From Diphasiastrum complanatum (taxonomy: Eukaryota > Streptophyta > Lycopodiopsida > Lycopodiales > Lycopodiaceae), in the NCBI GenBank assembly GCA_029204225.1, contig CM055106.1:1732738-1796737 (forward strand): 64,000 bases of DNA, written 5' to 3'. Below, in pieces: positions 44,740 through 57,061 of the stretch. Numbering within the stretch: position 1 is the stretch's first letter; every line of letters starts with the position of its first letter. A model generated the notes under the pieces. It ran no database searches, was not told where the DNA came from, and saw only the letters and a program-made list of their open reading frames with translations. A program made the position numbers and the translations under genes.

Positions 44740-45990
44740 CCCCCCCTTAATGGCAATTTTATTTAAGCTAACATCCGACAAAGTTTTGAACTTTTCAAAC
44801 TTATTTTTACTAAGTGGTTTAATAAAGATATCAGTTATCTGGTCGTTGGTGTCGCAATAAGTTAGCTTGATATCTTCACTATGCACTTTCTCCCGTATAA
44901 AGTGCTGGTCCACCTGTATGAGTTTTGTTCGTGTATGATAGACTGGATTTCTCGCAATGCAGCTTTGGTTATTACAATGTAACAGTGTAGGTCCTACTTG
45001 AGCAATCTGTAAGTAGACGTCGTAACCAAATAGCTTCACAGGCGGACCTCATAGTCGCCCTGTACTGAGCTTCGATAGATGATAGGACAATGGTAGGCTG
45101 CTTCTTGCTGCACCAAGATATAGCCCTTAAACCTAGGCTAAAGGAATAGCCTGTCGTCAATATTCAATCGTCTCTATCACCTGCCCAATCAAAATCTGAA
45201 TAACCTTCCAGTTGATGGTCAACATCGTCAGTATATCCAATCCCATCGGTCATCGTCCCTCTCACATATCGTAGGATTCACTTGGTTGTCTTCCAATGTG
45301 ATTTGGTAGGCTTACTCATGAATTGGCTTGCAATCCCAACCGCATAAGCAATATCTAGCCTGGTGGTAGTAAGGTAAATTAGGCTGCCCACCAATTGGCG
45401 ATAAAGAGTTTCATCTGCAAATGTTGGACTATCATCTCTTGATGGCTTGTTGCTTGCATCCATGGGTGTGCTAATTCGTTTGCTTTCTTGCATATTCTCT
45501 TCAATAATTTTTTTGCATACTTTGCCTGAGAGATAAAAAGACAATGCTTCCCTTTCCAAACCTCAACTCCTAGGCAAGTGTAGCAAACCCAAATCTTTCA
45601 TCTTAAACTCACTAGAAAGATGTTTCTTAACACAAACAATAAGCTTCTTATGCTTCCTGTGATGAGTAAATCATTCACATAAAGCACAACAATAACAAAG
45701 TCTTCTCCTTCCTTGAAGACATATAGATTGCAATCAGATTTACTCTTCTCAAGCCCTTGCCTTGCAAAGTACTCGGCAATTCGGCTATACCAAGCCCTTG
45801 GCGCCATTTGAGCCCATACAAGACTTTTCTAAGCCTACAAACCATATGCTCCTTGTCTGCTATCACAAACCCCTGCAGTTGTTCCATGCAAACATCCTCC
45901 TTTAGGTGCCCATTAAGAACGCCACTCTAGACATCCTAATCAAAATATGAGGCTAAGGCCAAAATGGTCTTGATGGAAGTCATCTTTTCA
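44740..45990 (-). pseudogene. Copia RT (C-terminal part) and RNase H, decayed
   Basis: In order along the minus strand: MTSIKTILALASYFD (about 45980); NGHLKEDVCMEQLQGFV and CRLRKVLYGLK; APRAWYSRIAEYFARQGLEK; LYVNDLLITG, where the YVDD box has lost its first Asp; [40 protein letters not shown] of RNase H; and the end segment ITDIFIKPLSKNKFEKF. Stops and frameshifts interrupt it. The 5' part of the element is missing, and the break lies about 50-100 bp from a (CT)n tract. Confidence 0.85.
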
Positions 45991-46080
45991 ACCAAGCAGT
46001 AACTGACTCTCTCAACCATGAATCCACTCTCAAATTTTTCTCCATCACTCTCAAAATTTTCTCCATCACCCTCAAAGTAA

Positions 46081-46203
<123 letters not shown>

Positions 46204-46207
46204 CTTA

Positions 46208-46670
46208 GCAGACCAACATAACAGGTTAACAATTTACCACACTCATTCTCTCTAAACTCAGGTTCTCACAGCAGTATAACTCACTCTGTTTTTTTTTAGT
46301 AGCATGGCAAGGTAATCACACACTCCTTCAATCAACATCACAAGGTGAAACAACTCGGCCTCATCAGTAGCAGCACAGGGGGTGCCATCCTTCAGTAGCA
46401 ACATAACATAACAGGGACATAGCTTACTCTCTTATCTCTGCAGACCAACATAGTAGAACAAGAGCAGTCACACTCATTCTCTCTAAACTCAGGTTCTCAT
46501 ATCAACATAACTCACTCTCTTTTCTTTGTAGCATGGCAAGTTAATCACACACTCCTTCAATTAACATCACAAGGTGAAACAACTCAGCCTCATCAGCAGC
46601 AGCACAGGGCGCCATACTTGTGATTGAAAAAACTTTCTTCAAGCTAGCTAGCAATGTTGGCCTCCTCCGG
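46208..46670 (+). repeat. Two-copy tandem duplication, unit about 232 bp
   Basis: GCAGACCAACATA begins both units (46208 and 46440). Shared blocks are CACTCATTCTCTCTAAACTC, TCACACACTCCTTCAAT, ACATCACAAGGTGAAACAAC and CAGCAGCACAGGG. The copies differ by scattered substitutions and small indels. Confidence 0.85.
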
Positions 46671-47500
46671 TACTCAATTTTGCCATTCCTATTTGCCTTG
46701 CCGAATTTTTTTTATGACTGCGTTTTTGATGCCGTAAATTGCCATGTACCCATATTTTGAAAATTATTGGGTTCGTTTACTGGTGTATGCCATTATGTCA
46801 ATATTTTCTATCGGTAATTCAATCGATCCGATTTTGATTCTTCAAACTGTTGACGTTGTTTCAAGTGACAGACGAAAGCAATTTTGGAAAGAAACTGATT
46901 GTTCCTGAAAAACATAAAAGTTTTTGTATTAGTAAAATATTTTCGAGTACATCAAAAATTGTGCTCGACATTGCCGGCATTTTACATCCGGGCCAATTTT
47001 AAGGCCGTAAAAGTTTTGATTAGCCACATTTAGGCGGGCTGGGACCTATTTCTACATGGACCGGCATTTTTTCTCGGTCCTACAAAAACTAGTATATATC
47101 ACATATTTTCGACGATTCTTGAGACCGTTATAAAAGTCTATTACCTAGTAAGTGTTAACGTGTCTAGCCACTTTAAGGGCGGCCTGAGACCTCTATTCTA
47201 GTCCAATATTTTGCGTCAACTTAAGCAGAATTCCCAGTATTTTGATGCTCGTCAAATACTATGCAACCGCTTTTCGTCCCAAATTAGCCCGATTCTTGAT
47301 GTCGAAAATTCGACTAACAAACTATGTAGTGAAATTGGCTGGATTTTACCAAAACCCCCTTTTAAATCGGAAATGTACATGGATTTATAAAAGAAAATTC
47401 CACTATCAACAAGGTCTTTAGCAGTTCTACCTTCATATTGCAACTGTCTAATCTCTGGGTGTACTACATCTAATACAACTGCAAGAGATCTAGCTGGCTC
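46671..47500. repeat. Non-coding stretch with a degenerate tandem repeat of about 144 bp
   Basis: TAGCCACATTTAGGCGGGCT (47021) and TAGCCACTTTAAGGGCGGCC (47165) head two related units, each with GGGACCTATT/GAGACCTCTATT and TGGACCGG/AGTCCAAT counterparts. An even weaker unit precedes them. No coding sequence is supported. Confidence 0.45.
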
Positions 47501-48559
47501 CCATTCATTTACATTGGATGGATATAAATCTACAAGAGAAGAATGATCATATTAGGTCTTTAAAAAGAAATAATTCTAAATGAAAGAAATAAAAGTGCAA
47601 GTAATATATCAATACTCACAGTTGCTTCTTTTGTGATCATGACAATTCAGTCCTTGCACATTTATCTTTGAATGCATATACACATGTTGGACCAATATTT
47701 CAGATATAGATTTTTCTTCTGATGATGTTTTGAAATCGATATTCTAGCTTTCCAATAAGCTCGAAATGATAGTTTTGTCTTGGTGCTTTTTCGAAATGTT
47801 CATTTTCATGATAGATGCATTAGAACCCAAGAGTTTTTTGAATATTTTCTTGGCACCCATAGTCCATTGCCATCTTTCTCGTTGAAGAGAAGCACAGAAT
47901 CGATTGAGGAGCATGGTTTCCTTGATGCGCCATTCATTATGTGCAGAAGCTATGATTATGAAATTGTGCAAGAAAGTTTTTGAAACATTGAACTTTTTGG
48001 CTCTACGAGTTAACTCTAGTTAACCTTGTAAACCATGATTCTATGAGTCATTCACATTAATTCTACATCGATTTAACCCTACATAGCCTCATGTCATATT
48101 CATTTTTTAATTTGGTTGGGCCTCTTTGGGCAGTGATGTGCTGGATGGATAGGTCTCAACATCCAATAGCATTTCCACAAGTTGTCTGACGAAACGTTTT
48201 AATCTATTTAAAAAGTTTTCATTTTATTTATTTTGGAGAAAAGCTACGTTATGTAGAAGCCTAATATCAGGGTTTCTATTGGTCCACATGGCAACGCAAA
48301 TGAGAAAAAAAATAAACAGACATATTTTTTAAAGGCCCTCGTCGCTCTAATTTTCTCTAATGATAGAACGGTTAATCGGTGAGCACAAAACTATTGCGAT
48401 GATAGTCGTGAAATTAAAAATATCTCTTATTTACTAACTCTATGCTAACTCGATGATTCAAAGATCATTCGATAGCTTACACACCCTTTGTCTTGAGCTA
48501 ATCGATGTCTACACATCTACTGTATCTTCTTGTTTCAATACAATTTTCAATCCACGATA

Positions 48560-48560
<1 letters not shown>
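47501..48560. other. Stretch without recognisable genes
   Basis: Overlapping short frames near 47744-47983 on both strands show no domain or splice context. No gene is supported. Confidence 0.5.
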
Positions 48561-48563
<3 letters not shown>

Positions 48564-48632
<69 letters not shown>

Positions 48633-48672
48633 ATACACACACACACACACACACACACATACACACACACAA
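48564..48672. repeat. (GT)n joined to (AC)n: self-complementary microsatellite
   Basis: About 67 bp of GT repeat are followed by ACAT and about 40 bp of AC repeat. The halves are complementary and could pair as a hairpin or cruciform. Confidence 0.95.
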
Positions 48673-49153
<481 letters not shown>

Positions 49154-50260
49154 AGTCTCCCTCAATGATAAAATTACATTCTTCTATTCCTAAAAAAGTA
49201 CGGAACTTTTCAAATTTACATCTACCTAATGACTTAGTAAAATTATCTGCCATTTGATCTTCAGATTTACAAAAAACAAGATCAATGGTTCCATCAAGTA
49301 TTTTCTCTCGAACAAAGTGGTAATTCGATGTGCTTGGTTCGAGCATGTAGAACTGGATTTTTGGCAAGGTGAATGCATCTTTGGTTGTCGCAAAAAATAG
49401 TAGTCGCATCCACCTGTGATTGACCTAAATCAACAAGCAATCTTCATAGCCATACTGCTTCTTGTGTAGCATTGCTGAGTGCACGATATTCAACTTCCGT
49501 CGAAGATAAGACTACTGTAGGTTGCTTTTTGCTGCTCCATGAAACTGTAGTTGTACCATAATTGAACGTATGACCACTGGTAGATCTTCTATCATCAATA
49601 TTATTACCTGCCCAATCAGCATCTGTGTAACCTACCAACATTGGTGCTTCAGGCTGATCATACTTCAAACCAAAATTCAACGTCCCTCGAATGTACCTTA
49701 GAATACGTTTAGCAGACTTCTGGTGTGCTTGACTAGGATTTTTCATAAATTGACTAACAACACCAACAACATAAGAAATATCAGGTCGTGTGTGTGTCAA
49801 ATAAATCAAACTACCCACCAACTGCCTGTACAAGTAAGCATCTACTTTCTTAGATTCATCATATGCAGTAAGCTTCATGTTGACATCCATCAGTGTACTC
49901 AAAGGCTTACAATACTCCATATTGAACTTATAAAGCAAATCTCGTGCATACTTGATTTGTGTCAAAAAGACAACCTCTTCCTTTTGCCATACTTCAATGC
50001 CAAGACAATAGTGTATCAATCTTAGATCGCTCATGTCAAAAGCATTCGAAAGATCTGATTTGATTTCATTAATTAAGCTGTCATTACTTCCTGTAATAAT
50101 CAGATCATCCATGTACAAAACAATGAACACTATATCTGAATCTTGCTTTAGAATGTAAAGATTAGGATCAGCCTTACTCTTTATCATTCCCCTTCGCTTG
50201 AAGTGTTCATCAATGCAGGAGTACCACGCCCGTGGTGCTTGCCTCAATCCATAGATAGCT
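49154..50260 (-). pseudogene. Copia RT (C-terminal half) and RNase H
   Basis: A frame at 50247-49444 reads RQAPRAWYSCIDEHFKRRGM, LYMDDLIITG (catalytic box intact), YRQLVGSLIYLTHTRPDISY, SGHTFNYGTTTVSWSSKKQP and SSTEVEYRALSNATQEAVWL. The latter is RNase H with SSTEVEY in place of the usual SSTEAEY. A frameshift separates the terminal part, ending ADNFTKSLGRCKFEKF. A polypurine tract TTGAGGGAGAC lies on the minus strand next to the LTR. Confidence 0.9.
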
Positions 50261-51484
50261 TTGTTGAGCTTACAAACAAGATGCTCTCTCCCTGGTTCAA
50301 CAAATCCTTGAGGTTGTACTCAGGAATATGAGCATAAGCATCACAACCAAATACTCTCAAATGAGAAATATCAGGTTTCTTTCCAGTAAAAGCTTCATGA
50401 GGTGTCTTACCTTCCACAAATTTTGTAGGACATCGATTCAGGATGTGTGTAGCTATGCTGCAAGCCCCAAAAGGTGTTTGGCATACCCTTGCTTTTGAGC
50501 ATTGCCCTGGCCATCTCAACAATGGATCTATTCTTTCGCTCTGCAACTCCGTTTTGCTGCGGTTAATAAGGTGTTGTAGTCTGCCTCTTGGTCTCTTGAT
50601 CTTTGCGAAAATCAATATATTCTGTCAAAAAATACTCACCACCTCCATCAGATCTCAAAGTCGATGTAACTTCCTGTTTGCTTTTCAACTAATGCCTTGA
50701 ATTCCCTGAACTTAGCAAAAGCGTCTAATTTCTTGCTTATAAAATAAATCCAAATGCATCTGCCATAATCATCAATAAAGGTAATAAAGTAATAGCAGCC
50801 ACTAAGAGATCTAGTCTGCATTGGTCCACATAGATCACTGTAAACAAGATCTAGTATGCCACTGGCTCTCCTTGTCCCACTTTTGGGAAACCTCTCTATG
50901 TGTTGTTTTCCCAAAATGCAACCTTCACAGATTTTTCCTTCAAAAGAAATATCAGGCAGTCCAATAACTAGATTGCCTCTTTTGAGAATCTATAAACTTT
51001 GAGCACTAATATGACCAAATCATTGATGCCAAAGATCACTCTGACTATCAACAGTGCTTACCATAGTTTGAGTAAAAGGTCTCGCATTCAATTTGTAGAG
51101 TCGACTCTCATTGACTCTAGCTCCTGTAGCAATCACTTTGTAGTGATTCTTGATGTCCTTGATGAAACATTTGTCACTATCAAACTCAACCTTGAGTTGT
51201 TGATCAGCCATTGTCCCAACTGATAGTAAATTGTTGGCTAAACCAGGAACATATTGTACATTGCTTATCCGCTTTATCATTCTGCTGGCTAGCTTCACTG
51301 GTACCACTCCAAATCCTTTCACAGGTAGCAACTGGCCATCAGCTTGTCCAACTTCATCGCCATTGTGGATTTCCTTGAATTCCAAAAACCACTCCTTCCT
51401 CGAAGTCATGTTCTTGGACGCTCCACTGTCGATGTACCAGGTATCCTTTGCTTCGTCACTTGTCATTAGCACCATAATGAACAA
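50261..51484 (-). pseudogene. Copia protease and integrase, interrupted
   Basis: The protease has WYIDSGASKNMTS (catalytic DSG intact). The zinc-binding start of integrase follows, with a stop inside LWHQ and another shortly after. Then come CEGCILGKQHIERF, SDLCGPMQTRSLSGCYYFIT and FIDDYGRCIWIYF. After a further damaged stretch the frame gives ATHILNRCPTKFVEGKTPHE and HLRVFGCDAYAHIPE. This runs almost directly into the late RT text, so the integrase C-terminus and RT N-terminus are deleted. Confidence 0.85.
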
Positions 51485-51599
51485 GTTTGAGCTTTCGCCT
51501 GTATCATCTTCATATTGATCATCATCGTATTGATGTTGATCAACATAACTGTCTTCATAATGATCATCATCAAATTGATAATGATCAGCATAATTGCTC

Positions 51600-52397
51600 G
51601 CTTGCCATTTGCCTTTTCTTTGTGCTATCTCCTTTTGTTTCTTGAAGCATTCACTCTCCCAATGGCCAGGTTTGTTGTAGTATCTACAATTTCTAGATTT
51701 ATTTTGCCTGGAATAGCCACATCCTTGACCTCGGCCTTGATTCCGATTGCCTCGATTTGGGCTATCATTGGCTTGCTCATGAAATTGTTGAAATGATCCT
51801 GAGTTGAGTTTTCTCCTCTCGATTGATACCTACCACGACCAAATCTTTCACCTCGTCCTCTAACTGCAAGAGCTTGATCATAGCCCCTGTTACGATGATT
51901 CAAATTCTCTTAACGTTGATTTTTCTGCAACAGTAATCCACCTAGCGCTTCATAGGTTGGAAGATTCTCTCATGTGGCAATGCTTGTCACAAACATCTGA
52001 TGTGACTCACTCAAGTTGTTCAATGTCAATTGAACGATCTCACGATCCTGTACTCGCTCTCCAACAACAGCTAGTTGATCACGGATCTCCTTTATCTTCA
52101 ATAGGTGATCGGCATGCCTTCAACGTATCCCACGCTTCTTTCGGTCCTTTCAAATCCGAAATGTAGGGAATGATAGCATCTCTTACTGACAAGTTGATGA
52201 CATTCTGTGCTTTCCGTTTCCTCCTATCAAATGCCCACTGATCCTCTTCAATCATTGGCCTTGTCTCCTCACCTATCACGATCTCCCATAGCTCCTTTTC
52301 CATCAGAATGTTCTTCAATTTGAATTTCCAAGTTACATAGTTGTCGGCTCCTTCTAATTTGCTTGACTCATCGAGAATGCTTTCGCTTAGCGTTGAC
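51600..52397 (-). pseudogene. Copia gag
   Basis: It starts at MSTLSESILDESSKLEGADN (ATG near 52397) and continues NYVTWKFKLKNILMEKELWE. A frameshift near 52090 breaks the frame. The zinc knuckle near 51680-51645 reads CRYYNKPGHWESEC, where the second Cys of CX2CX4HX4C is Tyr. An Asp/Tyr/His-rich stretch follows. Confidence 0.85.
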
Positions 52398-53842
52398 ATA
52401 ACTGCAATTAGATGACTCCGGATTGCAAAAATGATTGCAAAAATGAAAAATTTGCTACAAAATTGACAAATGACATCTTTGACCACTTTCCAATCCGAGC
52501 TATGGATTGAAAGTTATGCCAAATTGAAGATTTTGGCCTTAGAATGGCTCACAACTGTCCTTAAGCCTGAAAAATGGCAATTATTGCCAAACTGCCATTT
52601 TGGGAATTTCTTCCGTCTCGCACATATCTCCGATTTCAAAAAATTTTATATCAGCACGTAGCCCTTTATACCAATATAGCTCTTGTCTTATAAAATCCAA
52701 AAAACAATCTCTCCAGATAGGTCAAAATATCACTTTGTTTTCTGCTTATCTGCAAAAAATACACAGTGGACAGACCTTAAACAAAAGTGGCCCAGTACCA
52801 ATGTTAAGGGCCCTTTCAAAATTTCAGTTGAAGTTGAAGAAAGATGAATGAAAACTTCAATGAATTTTTGGCCATCAGATCTGTGCCAGATCTGTCTTCA
52901 CTTTCACACATGGCATTCATCCACACATGCGCTCTCACTTTTTGTGTTTGTAAGGGGACCCAACCCCTGCAGACGCTACGTTTTTAGAGTTGTTTGTCAC
53001 GTGACTCCTGGGCCTCCCCTCGCGCGTTGTGGACAGAAGGGTAGGCGTTTCGCCCCCAAAAATAGGCGTTTCGGGCCTTTTTTTGGCGTTCGGGTCAGCG
53101 GACTGACGTTTCGAGGCAGTTGATGGCGTTTCGGGATCTTTTGGCGGCGTTTCGGGCCTGTGTGCCACGTTTCAGACCTGTTCAGCACCTTTTCAATAAC
53201 AGAATGCAGCCAGCAAACCTGCAAAACACTGTTTCCAACCAAAAAACTCTGTTTTTCACTCAAATCTCCACCAAAATCCGTGATTTTTGATGTAATGGAT
53301 TACAAATCCAACTCTCCTTGCAGTTGGCTACCTCCCAACACTACTCTCACTGAAAATGATGGAGGATACTGAGTTTTCTAGACCTATCTAACTTGCTTGC
53401 ACAAGTTTCACACAAAATCACAAAAGTAGGCTAAATCTCAATGAAATCACAGTTTCTCAGTTCCTAAATGCTTCATAGTAGTGAATGGCAGTACCAGACA
53501 CAGTCTAGTGTGATTTGCAATTCCCCAAACAAACAAATGAGGGATTTCTTGGTAAAACTCTCTCACAAATGGCACTTTCACACATAAGTTGGAAGTATTG
53601 TAAAAATCTCTCAACTCAACAGATTTTCAATCTGTCTGATGCTGCCCTGGCCTTTTGATGCCTTCGGGGCTGTGTCTTTGTTCTCCACTGATGATTTTGA
53701 GCTCCAAAACCTGCAAAATACTCCCATAAAGAATTTCTTCCATCTTTTGCCTCTCCAAGCTTTCACCTCCTGTGAAGGACTTTCTCACTTCATTGCGGAG
53801 CCTATGACGAGCTGTATCCACTGATCAGGCACGTAGGACTAT
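52398..53842 (-). mobile_element. Long 5' leader of the copia element, with a GC-rich GCGTTTCGG repeat block
   Basis: About 1.4 kb of untranslated leader separates gag from the PBS. At about 53040-53170 it holds a block of at least six copies of GCGTTTCG / GACGTTTCGAGG-like words, far richer in CpG than the surrounding DNA. Antisense frames across it are artefacts. Confidence 0.65.
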
Positions 53843-53857
53843 CGGGCTCTGATACCA
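53843..53857 (-). promoter_or_regulatory. Primer binding site (initiator tRNA-Met)
   Basis: The minus strand reads TGGTATCAGAGCCCG immediately after the LTR end. This sets the element's orientation and the right LTR's inner border. Confidence 0.85.
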
Positions 53858-54093
53858 TGTCAATAATCTGATGAGCACTATCAATCAATCACCATAAGCA
53901 ATCACCAAGAGAAAGATGAAGAACACATCATTTCACTATATCACACTGAATGAAAGAGAGTACAATAAACCCTGAATATATAGAGAGAGAAAACTAGTAG
54001 TTGGCTATAGACTAGCCTACAGCTACTTACAGTTGGTAGTAGTTGTCAATAGTAAATCGTGAACAGTAACAAGTTTATCATTGGTTTCTAACA
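53858..54093 (-). mobile_element. Right (5') LTR of copia element, 236 bp
   Basis: It starts TGTCAATAAT and ends GTTTCTAACA (TGT...ACA). Its right 100 bp match the surviving part of the left LTR with a handful of differences, so the element is not very recent. A TATA-like run lies near 53976. Confidence 0.85.
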
Positions 54094-54220
54094 AAAGCAT
54101 CATGCATGTGTCCATTTTACTTTGTGCATGCCTTGCATATGGCCTCACATCGCCACGCATGCCAACGCCAACGACATAAGTAGGTGCCAAGGGACTGTCA
54201 CCAAAATTACAATGGGGGCA

Positions 54221-55014
54221 TGTTAGAAAATTCTGGTGAAGATTCTTCTAATGGATTTCAGATGCCGAAAGTGCATAACGAATATCAAGTGAAGGAATTG
54301 AACCGCCAAACTACACTATGGAGCATCGACGATAAACCAAGAAGGAGTTCCAAAATCTAGATTTACCGGGAGTGCCAATATCAGAAGGTCGACAAGTCGC
54401 GAACCGGCCAATGAGCGAAACCAAAGCCCAACGCCTCCCCAACACATCTTATGACGACGGGAATAAAAGCATGGCCGAGTCAGCATAAAGACTTGGATCT
54501 ATCTATAAAATAATGTCAGACACCCTTAGAAGGTGCACTGTACTCATAAGCCAAAGGCGCTAGAAATAAAAATAAATCTAAACTCCAATGGGTCAAAAAT
54601 AAGAAAGGACCCAAGTAGTTTTTAAATGCATTTTTGTTTATAGCTTTTTAAGATAGTCAAGTTGTTATGGCACATGGTTTTTGGGTGAACCAAAAACCCT
54701 AAACCTAGCTTTGTCTATAAGTAGAGATGTCACACTATTTTGTAATCACTTTTCACTTGTAAGATTAGAGATTGAGAGAGAGAAGAAAAGCCTCCTCCTC
54801 CATTTTTCTACTTTTGTGAAGTCCTCCTATTTTGACATTGTGCTTGTGGATGAATGAATGATTGATTGTCATTTCTTAATCATGCTATCACAAATAGAAA
54901 TATCATTAGCTCAAGCTTTCATCTTTCTAATCCACAAAATTACACAATAGTAAAATACGTGTTAGAAATCCATCTGGAGTGATCAATAGGATTTATTAGG
55001 TAGGTTTACTTACA
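54221..55014. mobile_element. Putative gypsy LTR
   Basis: It begins TGTTAGAAAA and ends GTTTACTTACA. A plus-strand promoter-like motif CTATAAGTAGAG lies at about 54714. Just right of it, TTGCTCCCCTTCCTTT reads as a polypurine tract on the minus strand, as expected if it is the 3' LTR of the minus-strand integrase fragment. The TATA direction argues the opposite, so orientation is unresolved. No partner LTR is visible. Confidence 0.4.
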
Positions 55015-55165
55015 TTGCTCCCCTTCCTTTAAAAGATAAGACTCAAGAGGAGAAGATCTAGAGCTCAAGGAGCCTAGACTCGCCAAGAAAGCCAAGATCC
55101 AAGAAGAAGATCTTCACATACCATAAACCCAAAAGAGCCAAGAAGAATGTCAAGCAACCCACCCC

Positions 55166-56235
55166 TCATCTAAGCCATTCCATTTTCAGATCCAAAGCCA
55201 AGATTGACAACCTTGGTAGGCTTATATTCCATCTAGATCCATAGTTTAACCCCTCTCCCAATTGGATCGAAGCTCGTACTACATGACAACTCACTCGGTT
55301 GGAGATCCAAAATCTTTTTTTGGCCCTCTTGATCGCATCGATTAGCGAGGCATGGAAAGGGTCCAACACTTGCTTCCACAGTCTTTGTCAAAATGCCACA
55401 TAGAATCTTACTAGAAAATTTGGCCTGGCCATCGCCTCTTGGGTAATAAGGCATGCTAAAATGATAGATTACGAAGAACTCTTCTAATAGGACCTTGATG
55501 GTCTCATTGAAGAAGTGATTCCCTCGATCACTGACTATCTCCACTGGGCATTCGAAGCGCATAATGATGTTTTTGTAAAGGAACTTCGTAGTGGACCTAT
55601 GCGCACTACTTTGGCTTCAACCCACTTTGTGAGATAATCTGTAGCCACAATAATACATCGGCCTTGGGTACTATGAGCGGTTGGGTGAATAGGGCCAATA
55701 TAATCGAGTCCCCATTTCTTAAATGATGCTTGAGCCAATACATGATGAAACGATTCATAGTTCATCTTTGTTGGTCTGTGTGCCCTCTGACATACATCAC
55801 ATTGCTTGATATATGCTTTAGTATCCTTGTGCATTGTTGTTGTTATATCCGATGCAAAGTGTCCACCTCCCATTGCTTCATGCGAGAGGGATGTGAGAGG
55901 GACATGATCTGACTTGTTTCATGGGGCATGATACAACATTGAATGATAGTATCTGCTCCTCTTCGATACAATTGGCCAACAATCAATTGATATGGTCGAG
56001 CCTTAAGTACAAGCTTCCGTTGTTGTGCTTTGGATAGTGATCGATCAGATTGGCTGTTCATCAAATACTCGACTATGTCCGCAGCCCAATCCGGTACAAC
56101 ATTCACGTAAAATAAAGCAGCATGCGATAGTTCATCATCAAGTTGGGGATCCTTCTGTGTCGATTTGATTCGTGATACATGATCTGCCATATAATGTTGC
56201 TTGCCTTTGCGTACCACTATACGGCCAATTACTCA
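55166..56235 (-). pseudogene. Gypsy integrase fragment
   Basis: It starts with the end of RNase H, RIVVRKGKQHYMADHVSR (about 56230-56180). The H2C2 zinc-binding region is split by a frameshift: CIMPHETSQIMSLSHPS, then KQCDVCQRAHRPTKMNYES. The catalytic core shows KKWGLDYIGPIHPTAHSTQG (first Asp), PVEIVSDRGNHFF (second Asp) and PYYPRGDGQAKFSSK, where the catalytic Glu of GQAE is Lys. The fragment cannot be functional. Confidence 0.85.
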
Positions 56236-56354
56236 ATTTGGAAGGAGGGTAGTTAGGACAAGTGGGAGTAAGATGACCTCCAACACTTTTACCCATTTTT
56301 CATGTTCAATAGGAGGAGGATATTATTCTATTGAGATTTACAACGAACATCCTT

Positions 56355-56474
<120 letters not shown>

Positions 56475-56724
56475 GTTTTTGTGTCTTGCTTTTGCTTTCC
56501 ATTTGCTTCTTCTTTCTATTGCATGTTGTTGATGATTTTCGAGAGATCAGAGAGTGCAGGATGTAAGCACCTCCATCCTCGTATTTTATCTTACTCTTGC
56601 TTGTGGTTAATTAGGTGTGGTTAGAGTAGGAAGAGGATAGTTTTGCAAGCTAACTTTGCAAGGGAAGCACTATTCCCTTGGGAACGAATCAATGTGTGAC
56701 AGGTGAACTAGGCTACTAAATTTT

Positions 56725-56750
56725 TTTGGCGTCCTTGCCGAGGAATAGAT
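56725..56750 (+). promoter_or_regulatory. Gypsy (Tat/Athila-type) PBS region
   Basis: TTTTTGGCGTCCTTGCCGAG resembles the TTTTTGGCGCCGTTGCCGGG sequence found just after the 5' LTR of plant Athila/Tat elements. The sequence before it would be the LTR end, but its start could not be placed. Confidence 0.6.
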
Positions 56751-57061
56751 TAGCATTTTCTTGCTTTGTTAGCTTGCATGCATTCATCTTGTGTTTTTTA
56801 TTTTTTGATTTGTGGAATGGATGTGTGGGAGGTAGTATAGTGTGGAGTAGACGTAAGATTTGTTATTTTTCCATGATTTTTTGCTTGTATGATTTGTGGA
56901 GAGAGATTGAGAGGTGGAAAACATCATATCCCAGCACCCTATCCCTTCCATAGATCCTAAAATCCTAAGAATAAGAAAAACCATGTAGTTTTGACAAACT
57001 GTCTAGAAAAACAGCCAAAAATCACCTATCATATTTGATATCTCTCTGCTCTGATCAAACC

